Source: Flavobacterium galactosidilyticum (lineage in GTDB: Bacteria > Bacteroidota > Bacteroidia > Flavobacteriales > Flavobacteriaceae). From it: DNA of 64,000 nucleotides. The stretch is from contig NZ_CP087135.1 in assembly GCF_020911945.1 (NCBI RefSeq), positions 3,466,396 to 3,530,395 of the forward strand. The letters run 5' to 3'. Position numbers and translations under genes: made by a program. The notes under the pieces are model-generated. The model was given only the letters and a program-made list of their open reading frames with translations. It was not told where the DNA came from and searched no databases. Positions 53,357-62,751 of this stretch are shown here, piece by piece; positions within the stretch are counted from its first letter, which is position 1, and each line of letters begins with the position of its first letter.

Positions 53357-54280
53357 TTATTTATCGCTTACCGTTTGAATGAAAATATCATTAACGCTTG
53401 GTATTTTTTCCACGAAATGATTGACTTGACCTCGTTTTGTTAAGATATTCAACAATTCGTTTGGTGTTGCATTTCCTAATTGGATTTCTAATTTTAATGA
53501 ATCATTTAATGACTTAAACTTAGCGGGACTAACTGTATATTTTTGTGTAATATCATACATCAAGCCTTCAACATTGTCTGACAAAATGCCAACTTCATAA
53601 CTATTGGTTTTGAATTGTCTTTTCACATCATTCAACTTTCCTTCAATCAACTTGTTTGATTTGTGAATTAATGCAATGTGATCGCATAATTCCTCGACAC
53701 TTTCCATACGGTGCGTTGAGAAAATTATAGTAGCTCCATCTTCACGAAGTTTTAAAATTTCATCCTTAATAACATTCGCATTTACAGGATCAAAACCAGA
53801 AAAGGGTTCATCAAAAATCAATAATTTAGGCTTGTGCAACACACATACAACAAACTGAATTTTTTGCGCCATTCCTTTAGATAATTCTTGAATTTTCTTG
53901 TTCCACCAACCTTGAATATCCAATCTTTCAAACCAATACTCCAATTGTTTTTTGGCTTCAGCCTTAGAAAGTCCTTTCATCTGCGCGAGATACAAGCACT
54001 GCTCTCCTACTTTCATAGTGTTGTAAAGTCCTCTTTCTTCAGGAAGATACCCTATATATTGTACATGTTTAGGTTGTAATTTTTCACCATCAAGAATAAT
54101 TTGACCACTATCAGGTAAGGTAATTTGATTTATAATTCGAATAAGAGATGTTTTTCCAGCTCCATTTGGACCTAATAGTCCGTAGATACTCCCTTTTGGG
54201 ACAGCTAATGTAACTTCGTTCAGCGCTACATAATCACCATATCGCTTTACTACTTTATTAACCTCAAGTATATTACTCAT
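53357..54280 (-). CDS. ABC exporter ATP-binding protein (NatA-like)
   Basis: A 307-residue ATPase. Walker A is GLLGPNGAGKTSLI, the signature LSKGMAQKIQFVVCVLHKP, Walker B LLIFDEPFSGFDP, and the switch His lies in IIFSTHRMESVE. The C-terminal DUF4162-like region (about 230-307) is common in NatA-type proteins. The signature LSKGM rather than LSGGQ is usual for this branch. It is upstream of and partnered with the ABC-2 permease. A terminator separates it from dnaJ. Confidence 0.92.
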   Translation of the reverse strand: MSNILEVNKVVKRYGDYVALNEVTLAVPKGSIYGLLGPNGAGKTSLIRIINQITLPDSGQIILDGEKLQPKHVQYIGYLPEERGLYNTMKVGEQCLYLAQMKGLSKAEAKKQLEYWFERLDIQGWWNKKIQELSKGMAQKIQFVVCVLHKPKLLIFDEPFSGFDPVNANVIKDEILKLREDGATIIFSTHRMESVEELCDHIALIHKSNKLIEGKLNDVKRQFKTNSYEVGILSDNVEGLMYDITQKYTVSPAKFKSLNDSLKLEIQLGNATPNELLNILTKRGQVNHFVEKIPSVNDIFIQTVSDK

Positions 54281-54344
54281 GCTTTGTTTTTAATTGATGT
54301 AAAAGTAAATAATTAGTGCCGAAATACTTATAATTGTTACACAA

Positions 54345-54378
54345 AAAACCCATCCTTGTCTAATTAAGGATGGGTTTT
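54345..54378 (-). terminator. Rho-independent terminator after dnaJ
   Basis: A perfect 13-bp stem, AAAACCCATCCTT with AAGGATGGGTTTT, and an 8-base loop; T-rich on the minus strand. Confidence 0.88.
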
Positions 54379-54415
54379 AGATTATTTATAAGTTTGCTTT
54401 AAATTGCAAACCTAT

Positions 54416-55531
54416 TTATGAAAACATATCTTTTACTTTCTCGAAAAATGATTTGTCTGATTTTTCTGGATTTGGAATAAAGTTATCATCCGTTAAAGCA
54501 TTTTCAAAAAACTGTTTTTGTTCTTTATTTAATGTCTTTGGAGTCCAAACATTAACATGAACTAACAAATCTCCGTTGCCATAACCGTTAATACTTGGAA
54601 TTCCTTTCCCTTTTAACCTAAGAATTTTACCTGATTGAATTCCTTCCTCAAGTTTGATTCTTACCTTACCATTAATTGCCTCGATATCCTTAGAAATTCC
54701 AAGAACCGCTTCAGCAAAACTGATGTATAAATCAAAATGTAAATTTTCACCTTCGCGTTTCAAGAACTCATGTTCTAGTTCTTCAATGGCAACAATTAAA
54801 TCTCCTGGAATGCTATTTCCTGGAGCATCATTTCCTTTACTCGAAACTTTCAACTGCATTCCATCAACAACTCCCGCAGGTATTTTGATAGAAACAGTTT
54901 CATCTTCAAGAATCATCCCTTGCGAATCCGCATTAGACGGTTTTTTATCTAAAATTTGACCTGAACCACTACAAGTAGGACAAGTTGAAGCAGATTGCAT
55001 ACGTCCTAAAATAGTATTAGTAACACGCATTACTTGCCCTTGACCGTTACAAGTAGAACAGGTTTTATAAGTTACGCCAGGCGCTTGAACCTTACGCTTT
55101 ACTTTTACTTTTTTCTCAACACCATTAGCAATTTCTTCTAGTGTCAATTTTACTTTAATACGAAGATTACTTCCTTTAGCACGACGAACTCCGCCTCCAC
55201 CTCCACCTCCGAAGCCACCAAAACCGCCTCCGAAAATATCACCAAATTGACTGAAAATATCATCCATATTCATGCCACCGTGTCCACCACCTCCGAAGCC
55301 TCCTGAACCATCAAAAGCTTGATGACCGTATTGATCATATTTCGCTTTTTTCTGCGGGTCGCTTAAAACTTCGTATGCTTCAGCAGCTAATTTAAATTTT
55401 TCTTCTGCCGATTTGTCTCCAGGATTTTTGTCAGGGTGATGCGCTATAGCTTGCTTTCTATATGCTTTTTTAATTTCGGCAGCATCAGCACTCTTTGTAA
55501 TGCCTAATATTTCGTAAAAATCTTTTTTCAT
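54416..55531 (-). CDS. dnaJ: Chaperone DnaJ with a half zinc domain
   Basis: A 371-residue Hsp40. The J-domain (residues 1-70) keeps HPD in IAHHPDKNPGD, a Gly/Phe region (GGFGGGGHGGMNMDD) follows, and then the two substrate-binding beta-domains. Only two of the usual four CxxCxGxG repeats remain: CSTCNGQG and CPTCSGSG. Both are the central pair, which forms zinc site 2 in E. coli DnaJ; site 1 is lost. It stimulates DnaK ATPase. It follows grpE by 56 bp, and a terminator ends this stress operon. Confidence 0.95.
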   Translation of the reverse strand: MKKDFYEILGITKSADAAEIKKAYRKQAIAHHPDKNPGDKSAEEKFKLAAEAYEVLSDPQKKAKYDQYGHQAFDGSGGFGGGGHGGMNMDDIFSQFGDIFGGGFGGFGGGGGGGVRRAKGSNLRIKVKLTLEEIANGVEKKVKVKRKVQAPGVTYKTCSTCNGQGQVMRVTNTILGRMQSASTCPTCSGSGQILDKKPSNADSQGMILEDETVSIKIPAGVVDGMQLKVSSKGNDAPGNSIPGDLIVAIEELEHEFLKREGENLHFDLYISFAEAVLGISKDIEAINGKVRIKLEEGIQSGKILRLKGKGIPSINGYGNGDLLVHVNVWTPKTLNKEQKQFFENALTDDNFIPNPEKSDKSFFEKVKDMFS

Positions 55532-55587
55532 TTTTATTTTTCTTTCAAAAGTTCAGACGCAATGAATTGCTTCTTTACTTATACGTA

Positions 55588-56166
55588 TTACTGACCTATA
55601 ACAACTTTTGGGAAACGAATAATTTTGTCGCCTAGTTTATATCCTTTTTCAAGAATATCAACAATTTTACCTTTCATCTTATCAGATGGAGCTGGTATTT
55701 GAGTAATAGCTTCAGCAAAATCAGCATCAAATGCATCACCTACATTTACATCAACTTGCTCTAATCCTTTAGCAGCTAGCGTAGTCTTTAACTTTTCATT
55801 TATAAGCGCTACACCCTCTAGTAAAGGTCCATCATCCGTTTTACTGATTTCTGTAATCGCTCTATCGAAATCATCTAATATTGGCAATAACACCAATAAA
55901 ACTTCTTGATTCGCCGTTTTGAACAACTCTATACGTTCTTTAGTTGTTCTTCTTTTGTAATTTTCAAACTCAGCAAATAATCGAAGATATTTATCTTTCT
56001 CTTTAGCTAAGTCTTGCGTTAATTGCTCTTCAACACTTAATTCCTCAATAATAATTTGCTCTCCATTAGCATTCATCTCTATCGTTGCATCATCTAATTC
56101 TTGATCGATTTCTGTATTTTCAGTAGTCATAGTACTCTTATTTTTAAAAATATTCTTAAAGTTCAT
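55588..56166 (-). CDS. grpE: Nucleotide exchange factor GrpE
   Basis: The GrpE family is clear from YLRLFAEFENYKRRTTKERI, VLLVLLPILDDFDRAITEIS and KMKGKIVDILEKGYKLGDKI. The protein has a long N-terminal coiled coil and a C-terminal beta-domain, and releases ADP from DnaK. The start is uncertain: ATG 56166 (MNFKNIFKNKST) is chosen, but ATG 56130 (MTTENTEI) is nearly as good and ATG 56220 is unlikely. It is the first gene before dnaJ. No heat-shock element was recognised. Confidence 0.92.
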   Translation of the reverse strand: MNFKNIFKNKSTMTTENTEIDQELDDATIEMNANGEQIIIEELSVEEQLTQDLAKEKDKYLRLFAEFENYKRRTTKERIELFKTANQEVLLVLLPILDDFDRAITEISKTDDGPLLEGVALINEKLKTTLAAKGLEQVDVNVGDAFDADFAEAITQIPAPSDKMKGKIVDILEKGYKLGDKIIRFPKVVIGQ

Positions 56167-56408
56167 TATTAATCTTTTTTCTGGATTGCAAAAGTACTGC
56201 CAATTCTTTTTAAATGTCAAATTGTCACCTTTTGTTAACTTTATTTTTTAGCCTGCTACTAATTGTTAAAATTATAAATTTTAAGATTATTTTAAGAATA
56301 TATATGTGTTGTTTTTCTATTTTTGTAAACTTAGACAACAAATTTTATTAAATGTAAAAATTTAAGCCTTTAGTCTAAACAATTATTAATTCACCCCCGT
56401 ATTATATA

Positions 56409-56442
56409 AAAAAGCTTCGTTTTGTACAAAACGAAGCTTTTT
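56409..56442. terminator. Terminator after hisS
   Basis: A perfect 34-base palindrome with arms AAAAAGCTTCGTTTTGT and complement, followed by T residues on both strands, 23 bp beyond the hisS stop. Confidence 0.85.
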
Positions 56443-56464
56443 TTATGTTTTAGAACTCTACTCT

Positions 56465-57835
56465 TTACAGCAAAGCAAGTTTTAACTGTTCGAAATCAAG
56501 TAAAAGCTGTTCACCGCTACTTAAGTTTTTAAGTGAATAAGAATTTGTTTCCATTTCTTGCGCTCCTATTATAACCGCATAAGGAATTCCCCTTTTAACT
56601 GCATGCTGAAATTGCTTTGCAACCTTAGCATTATCGGGATATAATTCTACTTTGATTCCTGATGCTCTTAATTTTTGTATCGCTTGCATTGCGTATAAAG
56701 CCTCATTATCACCATAATTAATAAACATGGCTTTTGATGTTGCTGTAACGGTTTCTGGAAATAAATTTAGTTCGTCAATCACTAAATAAATTCGGTCTAA
56801 TCCAAATGAAATCCCAACACCACTCATGTTTTTCAACCCAAAAATCCCGGTCAAATCGTCGTATCGTCCACCGCCTCCGATGGATCCCATAGCAACTGAT
56901 TTTGGAGGAGCAACTTCAAATATAGCTCCAGTATAATAATTTAGTCCTCTTGCCAAAGTTACATCAAGATCTAAAATAGCGCTACTTAATCCTAGTTTTG
57001 CCACATTATCACATATAAAACGAAGTTCCTCTACTCCTTTCATTCCTTCATTAGAAGCCGAAAGTAAATCAGATAGTTTTTCGATTTTCTCTGAAATACT
57101 TCCAGTAAAATTGAATAAAGGCTGGACTTTTGTAATTGCATCTTCTTCAATTCCCTTTTCGATCATTTCTTTTTTAACACCATCCTCGCCTATTTTGTCC
57201 AGCTTGTCTAGTGCAACAGTGAAGTCTATTAATTTATCTGAAGCGCCTATTACCTCAGCAATTCCTGATAAAATCTTTCTGTTATTAATTTTAATTGTTA
57301 CACCTTCTAATCCTAATGTTGTAAAAACAGTATCATATAATTGTACTAATTCTACTTCCTGCCACAACGACTTAGAGCCTACAACATCAGCATCACACTG
57401 GAAAAACTCTCTGAAACGTCCTTTTTGCGGTCGGTCTGCACGCCAAACTGGTTGGATTTGATATCTTTTGAAAGGAAATTCAATTTCATTTTGATGTTGC
57501 ACCACGTAACGTGCAAAAGGAACGGTTAAGTCATAGCGCAATGCTTTTTCGGAAATACTTGAAGTTAACTTTGTACTATCCTTATTTACTAAATGTGTCA
57601 CATTGGCTTTCGCCAAATAATCGCCTGAATTCAAAATTTTGAAAATCAGACGGTCGCCTTCCTCGCCGTACTTACCCATTAGAGTATCCGAATTTTCAAA
57701 CGACGGTGTTTCTATAGGTTGAAATCCGAATTTTTCGAAATTACTTTTTATAATTTGTATAATATACTGACGTTTTGCCACCTCGCTAGGTGAAAAATCT
57801 CTAGTTCCTTTTGGAATACTCGGTTTTGATGCCAT
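56465..57835 (-). CDS. hisS: Histidyl-tRNA synthetase
   Basis: A 456-residue class II synthetase. Motif 1 region: [20 protein letters not shown]. Motif 2: [20 protein letters not shown] followed by [10 protein letters not shown]. The histidine-specific loop is [14 protein letters not shown] and motif 3 [16 protein letters not shown]-terminal anticodon-binding domain follows ([20 protein letters not shown] to the end). Length matches the family. It charges tRNA-His in the cytoplasm. It is monocistronic with a strong terminator. Confidence 0.97.
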   Translation of the reverse strand: MASKPSIPKGTRDFSPSEVAKRQYIIQIIKSNFEKFGFQPIETPSFENSDTLMGKYGEEGDRLIFKILNSGDYLAKANVTHLVNKDSTKLTSSISEKALRYDLTVPFARYVVQHQNEIEFPFKRYQIQPVWRADRPQKGRFREFFQCDADVVGSKSLWQEVELVQLYDTVFTTLGLEGVTIKINNRKILSGIAEVIGASDKLIDFTVALDKLDKIGEDGVKKEMIEKGIEEDAITKVQPLFNFTGSISEKIEKLSDLLSASNEGMKGVEELRFICDNVAKLGLSSAILDLDVTLARGLNYYTGAIFEVAPPKSVAMGSIGGGGRYDDLTGIFGLKNMSGVGISFGLDRIYLVIDELNLFPETVTATSKAMFINYGDNEALYAMQAIQKLRASGIKVELYPDNAKVAKQFQHAVKRGIPYAVIIGAQEMETNSYSLKNLSSGEQLLLDFEQLKLALL

Positions 57836-57977
57836 TTTTATGCTATATGGTTTTTGATATTACAAGTAAGATTTGTATGCTCTTCTTAATAAATCTCAAT
57901 TTGTAAATTATTCTGCAAATATCTTATTTTTTAAATTATTCTAATTACTTAATTCATCATTTTATTGCAAGCCTCAT

Positions 57978-58120
57978 AGCCCCGATTGAAGTGAAAATAC
58001 AGTTGTAAAAAATAATATTGTTTTCTTGCATAAAAGAGCGACCAGAGGAAGCTACTTTTAGGCACTTGAAAACAAATTATTCTTGCTGCTGGATTGTAAC
58101 GGAAAGCGGGAAATAGCTCC
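57978..58120 (+). repeat. Dispersed bipartite repeat, copy C
   Basis: The left end AGCCCCGATTGAAGTGAAAA and right end GGAAAGCGGGAAATAGCTCC match copies A and B, but 90 bp of unrelated sequence separates them. It fills most of the 364-bp gap between hisS and the MacB-like gene; the rest shows nothing. Confidence 0.7.
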
Positions 58121-58199
58121 AGATAAAATCTATTACAAGAAATTAAATTTTAGCTTAAGAAAAATTGTAACAAAAATTGTATTTTCGTGTCAAACTTAT

Positions 58200-59444
58200 A
58201 TGATGTTTAAATTATTTAAAGAAAACGTACGCATTGCCCTAGGTTCTATACGAACGCAATTGCTGCGAACTGTACTTACAGTAATGATTATTGCTATTGG
58301 GATTACAGCTTTAGTTAGTATTCTTACGGTTGTTTCGGCGCTTGAAAACACTATTTCATCTGATTTTGCATCGATGGGAGCTAACACTTTCAACATCAAG
58401 CAATACGAAAACACGACTAGAAACCGTGGCGGAAACGAACGAATTATTGTAAATCCAATTATTTCTTATCCTGAAGCAGTTGCTTTTAAAAATAAATACA
58501 ATTTTCCATTTACGGAAACTTCACTTTCATTTACAGCGACTAGCAATGCTGAAGTAAAATACGAATCGACTAAAACAGATCCCGAAAATTCAATTGTAGG
58601 AGTTGATGAATATTTCATGTCTAATTCTGGGCTAGAAACGAGTTCTGGTCGAAATTTTACTGGATTTGACATTGACAATAATGCGTATGTATGCGTTGTG
58701 GGTTCCGATTTTGAGAAAGGATTATTAAAGGATGTAAACCCAATTGATAAAGTCATTTCTATACGAGGCGCGAAATTTAAAGTTATTGGTGTCTTGAAAG
58801 AAAAAGGTTCCACTTTTGGAAACAGTCAGGATTTACGAGTTTTGATCCCTATTCAAGTGGCGCGTTCTTTATTTACAGCTCCTAACATCAACTATACTGT
58901 GAGTGTTATGGTAGACAAAAAAGAATTACTTGAACAAGCGCTGGACAATGCGACAAGTACCATGCGTAGAGTTCGTAAGTTAAGCCCTGTAAAAGAAAAT
59001 AATTTTGGGGTTGTACGTAGCGACGATTTAATCAACCGAATTTTAGGTATTACAAAATATCTTGGACTTGCTTCTTGGCTTATAGGTATTATAACGGTGC
59101 TAGGCTCATCGATCGCATTGATGAATATAATGATTGTTTCTGTCACGGAACGCACGAGAGAAATAGGTGTTAGAAAAGCATTAGGAGCTAAAAAAACTAC
59201 AATTGCAATTCAATTTTTTATTGAAACTTTACTGATTGGTCAACTAGGCGGCCTTGTAGGTATTATCTTTGGAATCCTTATTGGTTTTGGAATAGCAACA
59301 GCAATGGATTTTGCATTTGTGATTCCGTGGGGAGCGATAATAGCAGCTTTTATTACTAGTTTTATTGTTGCTATTGCTTCTGGGTTATACCCAGCAATTA
59401 AGGCAGCGGTATTAGATCCTATTGAAGCTTTGCGATACGAATAA
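58200..59444 (+). CDS. MacB/FtsX-type ABC permease
   Basis: A 414-residue protein from ATG 58200; the frame is open to 58083, but that part is repeat sequence and is discarded. An N-terminal helix (LLRTVLTVMIIAIGITALVS) and a periplasmic MacB-like domain (about residues 50-270) precede three C-terminal helices with the FtsX motif VTERTREIGVRKALGAKKTT. MacB-type permeases work with an ATPase in lipoprotein or drug export by mechanotransmission; none is adjacent. It ends in LDPIEALRYE as usual. Confidence 0.9.
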   Translation: MMFKLFKENVRIALGSIRTQLLRTVLTVMIIAIGITALVSILTVVSALENTISSDFASMGANTFNIKQYENTTRNRGGNERIIVNPIISYPEAVAFKNKYNFPFTETSLSFTATSNAEVKYESTKTDPENSIVGVDEYFMSNSGLETSSGRNFTGFDIDNNAYVCVVGSDFEKGLLKDVNPIDKVISIRGAKFKVIGVLKEKGSTFGNSQDLRVLIPIQVARSLFTAPNINYTVSVMVDKKELLEQALDNATSTMRRVRKLSPVKENNFGVVRSDDLINRILGITKYLGLASWLIGIITVLGSSIALMNIMIVSVTERTREIGVRKALGAKKTTIAIQFFIETLLIGQLGGLVGIIFGILIGFGIATAMDFAFVIPWGAIIAAFITSFIVAIASGLYPAIKAAVLDPIEALRYE

Positions 59445-59602
59445 TGAAGGTACGAGCTAGCAAAAAAAGCACAAACTATTTAATTTCCAAATCGTTAATC
59501 TAAGAATAAAACTGTCTCTTTTAAACCTATTAGAAATAGATCTACGTTTTAGTTTTAGATTGAATAAATGGACTTATAAGTAGTATCGCAACATTGCAGT
59601 TT

Positions 59603-60457
59603 TTACTTTTCACTTCGAATCATTCTATCATTGCCATAAATATCTTTTCGCAATTCGATATTTTTAAAATTCATTTCTTCTAGTAAATTAATCATTTCTT
59701 GACCTAAATATTGATTAATTTCAAAAAACAACTGGCCGTTTTCCGAGAGGTTCTTTTGAGCTAGTTCTGCGATTTTTCTATAAAAAATTAAAGCATCATC
59801 ATCTTCTACAAAAAGTGCTAAATGAGGTTCATTATCTAAAACATTTTTCTTGATTTCCTCCTTTTCGAGATTTCTAACATAAGGAGGATTTGAAACGATT
59901 ATATCATATTGTAGCTCTAAGTCAACTGTCTCAAGAATGTTTTTATTTGTAAAAGTAACTTCTACTTTATTACTTTCTGCATTTTTTTGGGCTGTATCCA
60001 AAGCATTTTCAGAAACATCAATAGCAAAGACCTGAGCATTCGGAATGTAGTTAGCTAAAGAAATTGCGATGCAACCGCTACCTGTGCCAATATCAAGAAT
60101 CTTTAAACCTTTTGAATTATGATCAACTTGATTGCTTTTGATAATCCAATCGACCAATTCCTCCGTTTCAGGTCTAGGAATCAAAACATTAGTATTTACT
60201 TCGAAATCTAATCCGTAAAAACTAGTTTTCCCAAGTAAATATTGAACTGGAATTTCATTTTTTAATTGTTCTAAAATCGCATTCCATATTTTTATTTCAT
60301 CTTCAGAAAAAGTCAAATCATGCTGTAAAGCCAAGTCAATACGCTTCAATTGCTGTTTATTTTCTAATATTAAATAGAAAAAACTTTCAGCTTCGCCTTC
60401 ATCAAAAATTGGCGTTAATTCTTGAATAAAATAAGATCTATATTCTTTAATTTTCAT
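59603..60457 (-). CDS. prmC: Release factor glutamine methyltransferase
   Basis: A 284-residue SAM-dependent methyltransferase. The SAM loop is LDIGTGSGCIAISLANYIP and the glutamine-binding NPPY motif lies in DIIVSNPPYVRNLEKEEI. The N-terminal helical domain recognises RF1/RF2 (FGLDFEVNTNVLIPRPETEE precedes the SAM loop). It methylates the GGQ glutamine of peptide release factors. The GNAT gene lies 52 bp upstream on the same strand, so the two may be co-transcribed. Confidence 0.95.
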   Translation of the reverse strand: MKIKEYRSYFIQELTPIFDEGEAESFFYLILENKQQLKRIDLALQHDLTFSEDEIKIWNAILEQLKNEIPVQYLLGKTSFYGLDFEVNTNVLIPRPETEELVDWIIKSNQVDHNSKGLKILDIGTGSGCIAISLANYIPNAQVFAIDVSENALDTAQKNAESNKVEVTFTNKNILETVDLELQYDIIVSNPPYVRNLEKEEIKKNVLDNEPHLALFVEDDDALIFYRKIAELAQKNLSENGQLFFEINQYLGQEMINLLEEMNFKNIELRKDIYGNDRMIRSEK

Positions 60458-60509
60458 TTGTTGATTTATATCGAGAAATAAATTAGGGCTAAAAAGTGTA
60501 ACTATTACG

Positions 60510-60995
60510 TTATAATTTTTTCAACATCCAGACCGGACAACTTACATGGCCAGTGCTTCCCATTGGTTCAGCGATAGTTTCAAAGCCAGATTTCCTATAT
60601 AGTTTTTGTGCGTCAAGCATGAAGGGCATTGTTTCCAAATAACAACTTTCAAAACCAAAAGAAATCGCACTTTGCATACACAAATCCATCATTTCACTAC
60701 CTATTCCTAATCCACGAACTTCAGGCAAAAAATACATTTTTTGAAGTTCACAAACTGTTTCTGCCTCATTTTCTAAAGGCGCTATACCAGCACATCCAAC
60801 TATTTTTTCATTATGCTCCACAACATAATAAACCGCTCGAGGCTTATTGTACTCTTCAAACATAGAATCCAAATAAGGATCCGCGTATGCTGTACCCACT
60901 TTTAGAATATCCATTTCGTCAAAAACAGCGCGTATCAATTGAGCCACTGCCTGATTGTCTTCCTTATTAATTTTTCTGATGTTGTAATTCTCCAT
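60510..60995 (-). CDS. GNAT-family N-acetyltransferase
   Basis: A 161-residue protein with the acetyl-CoA motif QKMYFLPEVRGLGIGSEMMD (RGLGIG pyrophosphate loop). The surrounding beta-strands, VYYVVEHNEKIVGCAGIAPL and CYLETMPFMLDAQKLYRKSG, are typical of GNAT. The acceptor is unknown. A promoter of the Bacteroidota type lies just upstream, divergent from that of ribD. It precedes prmC. Confidence 0.88.
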   Translation of the reverse strand: MENYNIRKINKEDNQAVAQLIRAVFDEMDILKVGTAYADPYLDSMFEEYNKPRAVYYVVEHNEKIVGCAGIAPLENEAETVCELQKMYFLPEVRGLGIGSEMMDLCMQSAISFGFESCYLETMPFMLDAQKLYRKSGFETIAEPMGSTGHVSCPVWMLKKL

Positions 60996-61020
60996 TTTAT
61001 AAAAAATCTATTTGCACTCA

Positions 61021-61052
61021 CAAAAATAGAAATTGTTTGGTGTAAATATCAA
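61021..61052 (-). promoter_or_regulatory. Promoter for GNAT-prmC
   Basis: Minus-strand TATTTTTG at 61021-61028 fits TAnnTTTG, with TTG (61050-61052) 21 bases upstream. It lies 26 bases before the GNAT start. Confidence 0.55.
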
Positions 61053-61087
61053 TAGTTTTCAAACTAAATCATAAACTCAAAAATTAC

Positions 61088-61095
61088 TACTTTTG
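61088..61095 (+). promoter_or_regulatory. -7 box of the ribD operon
   Basis: TACTTTTG fits TAnnTTTG and ends only four bases before the GTG start at 61100, which would give a leaderless or near-leaderless transcript. No -33 TTG is seen. Confidence 0.5.
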
Positions 61096-61099
61096 CAAT

Positions 61100-62143
61100 G
61101 TGAAAATACAGGAAAAATATATAAAAAGGTGCATCGAATTAGCCAAAAATGGATTAGGTACAACCTACCCAAATCCAATGGTAGGTAGCGTGATAGTTTA
61201 TGACGGGAAAATTATTGGTGAAGGTTGGCACAAAAAAGCAGGAGAACCACACGCAGAAGTAAATGCTATAAATTCCGTTAAAGACAAGTCGCTTTTGCAA
61301 AAAGCGACTATCTATGTGAGTTTAGAACCATGCAGCCACTTTGGCAAAACACCACCTTGCTGTAATTTGATTATCGAAAACAAGATTCCGAATGTCGTTA
61401 TTGGAACAGTTGACTCCAATGTGAAAGTAGCCGGAAACGGAATAAAAAAATTAATAGAAGCCGGAATTCAAGTGAATGTTGGAGTTTTAGAAAAAGAATG
61501 TCACGACTTAAACAAGCGCTTTTTTACCTTTCACGAAAAGAAACGTCCTTATATAATATTAAAATGGGCTCAAAGCCAAGACGGTTTTATTGCACCATCT
61601 GAAAAATTAGAGAAAAAACCAGTTTGGATTACCAATCCGTATTCTAGACAAATGGTTCATAAATGGCGAAGTGAGGAACAGGCGATTCTAGTAGGAACGC
61701 AAACAGTGATTGATGATAATCCAAAATTAGACACTAGAGATTGGGCAGGAGATAATCCAATTCGATTGGCTCTTGACCAAAACAATCGCATTCCAGAAAA
61801 CAGCCAAATTCTGAATAACCAAGTTAAAACTATCCTATTTTCCAAATCTAAAACAGCTGTTATAAAAGAAAATACTACCTTTGAGTGTATCGATTTTCAA
61901 AAAAATGTAGCTAAACAGATTGTAGAATCACTATACGAGCACCAAATCCAATCTGTTATCATTGAAGGCGGCAGCCAAACCCTACAGACATTTATTGATG
62001 CTAACCTTTGGGACGAAGCTCGAGTCTTTATTGGAAACATCCATTTTACTAACGGAAAAAAAGCCCCTCAACTCGTGAGTAAAGAAGCAGAGAAACGATA
62101 TATCGGTGCAGACGAACTTATAATTTCAAGAAACCATGATTAA
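61100..62143 (+). CDS. ribD: Bifunctional diaminohydroxyphosphoribosylaminopyrimidine deaminase/reductase RibD
   Basis: A 347-residue protein starting at GTG 61100; the alternative ATG at 61098 meets a stop at once. The N-terminal deaminase has the zinc site HAEVNAI and PCSHFGKTPPCCNLI. The C-terminal reductase (KRPYIILKWAQSQDGFI onward) includes VIIEGGSQTLQTFIDANLWD. It carries out steps two and three of riboflavin synthesis in the cytoplasm. The stop overlaps the next gene (HAD) by eight bases, indicating translational coupling. Confidence 0.95.
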   Translation: MKIQEKYIKRCIELAKNGLGTTYPNPMVGSVIVYDGKIIGEGWHKKAGEPHAEVNAINSVKDKSLLQKATIYVSLEPCSHFGKTPPCCNLIIENKIPNVVIGTVDSNVKVAGNGIKKLIEAGIQVNVGVLEKECHDLNKRFFTFHEKKRPYIILKWAQSQDGFIAPSEKLEKKPVWITNPYSRQMVHKWRSEEQAILVGTQTVIDDNPKLDTRDWAGDNPIRLALDQNNRIPENSQILNNQVKTILFSKSKTAVIKENTTFECIDFQKNVAKQIVESLYEHQIQSVIIEGGSQTLQTFIDANLWDEARVFIGNIHFTNGKKAPQLVSKEAEKRYIGADELIISRNHD

Positions 62144-62738
62144 CACTATAATTTTTGATTTTGGAGATATTTTTATCAATTTAGATAAAGAAGCGACCAT
62201 TACTGCTTTTAAAAAATTAGGATTAAGCGAATGGAATACTGATTTGAATAATTTGAACATGCAATTTGAGACTGGAAAAATTTCCCGCGAAAATTTCCTT
62301 TCGGGAATTCAAAAACACATTCCAAATGCTAGTATTCAAGAAATTGAAACTGCTTGGTGCACAATACTTCTTGACTTTCCTCTCTATCGCTTAGAGTTTC
62401 TTCAAATACTTTCTCAAAAATACCGTCTATTTTTACTATCAAATACAGATGCAATTCATATCGAGTCATTTGAGCAAAAACATGGAATTTCTTTTTATAG
62501 CGATTTCTATCAATGTTTTGAAAAAGTGTATTTTTCGTATGAAATTGGTTTACGAAAACCTGATTTAGAAATATACAAGCATTTAATTAACAATCATGAA
62601 TTAGATCCAAAACGCACATTATTTGTTGATGACAAAAAAGAAAACACTGATGCGGCTCATAGTTTAGGATTTAACGTTTATAATTTACAAGTAGGAGAAG
62701 AAGATGTAATCCATTTATTAGACAGAACAATAATTTAG
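62136..62738 (+). CDS. HAD-family hydrolase coupled to ribD
   Basis: A 200-residue HAD-IA hydrolase. Motif I is IIFDFGDIFINLD with the nucleophile Asp8, motif II FLLSNTDA, motif III Lys in LRKPDLEIYKH and motif IV LFVDDKKENTDAA. The ATG lies inside the ribD 3' end (8-bp overlap), so the two are co-translated. It is a good candidate for the riboflavin-pathway phosphatase that acts on the RibD product, a step served by HAD enzymes in other bacteria; this rests on context only. Confidence 0.85.
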   Translation: MINTIIFDFGDIFINLDKEATITAFKKLGLSEWNTDLNNLNMQFETGKISRENFLSGIQKHIPNASIQEIETAWCTILLDFPLYRLEFLQILSQKYRLFLLSNTDAIHIESFEQKHGISFYSDFYQCFEKVYFSYEIGLRKPDLEIYKHLINNHELDPKRTLFVDDKKENTDAAHSLGFNVYNLQVGEEDVIHLLDRTII

Positions 62739-62751
62739 AAATAGAACACTT

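Noticed and set aside
58083..58199. N-terminal extension of the MacB-like permease
   Set aside because: Its first part lies in the dispersed repeat and the family start is at 58200.
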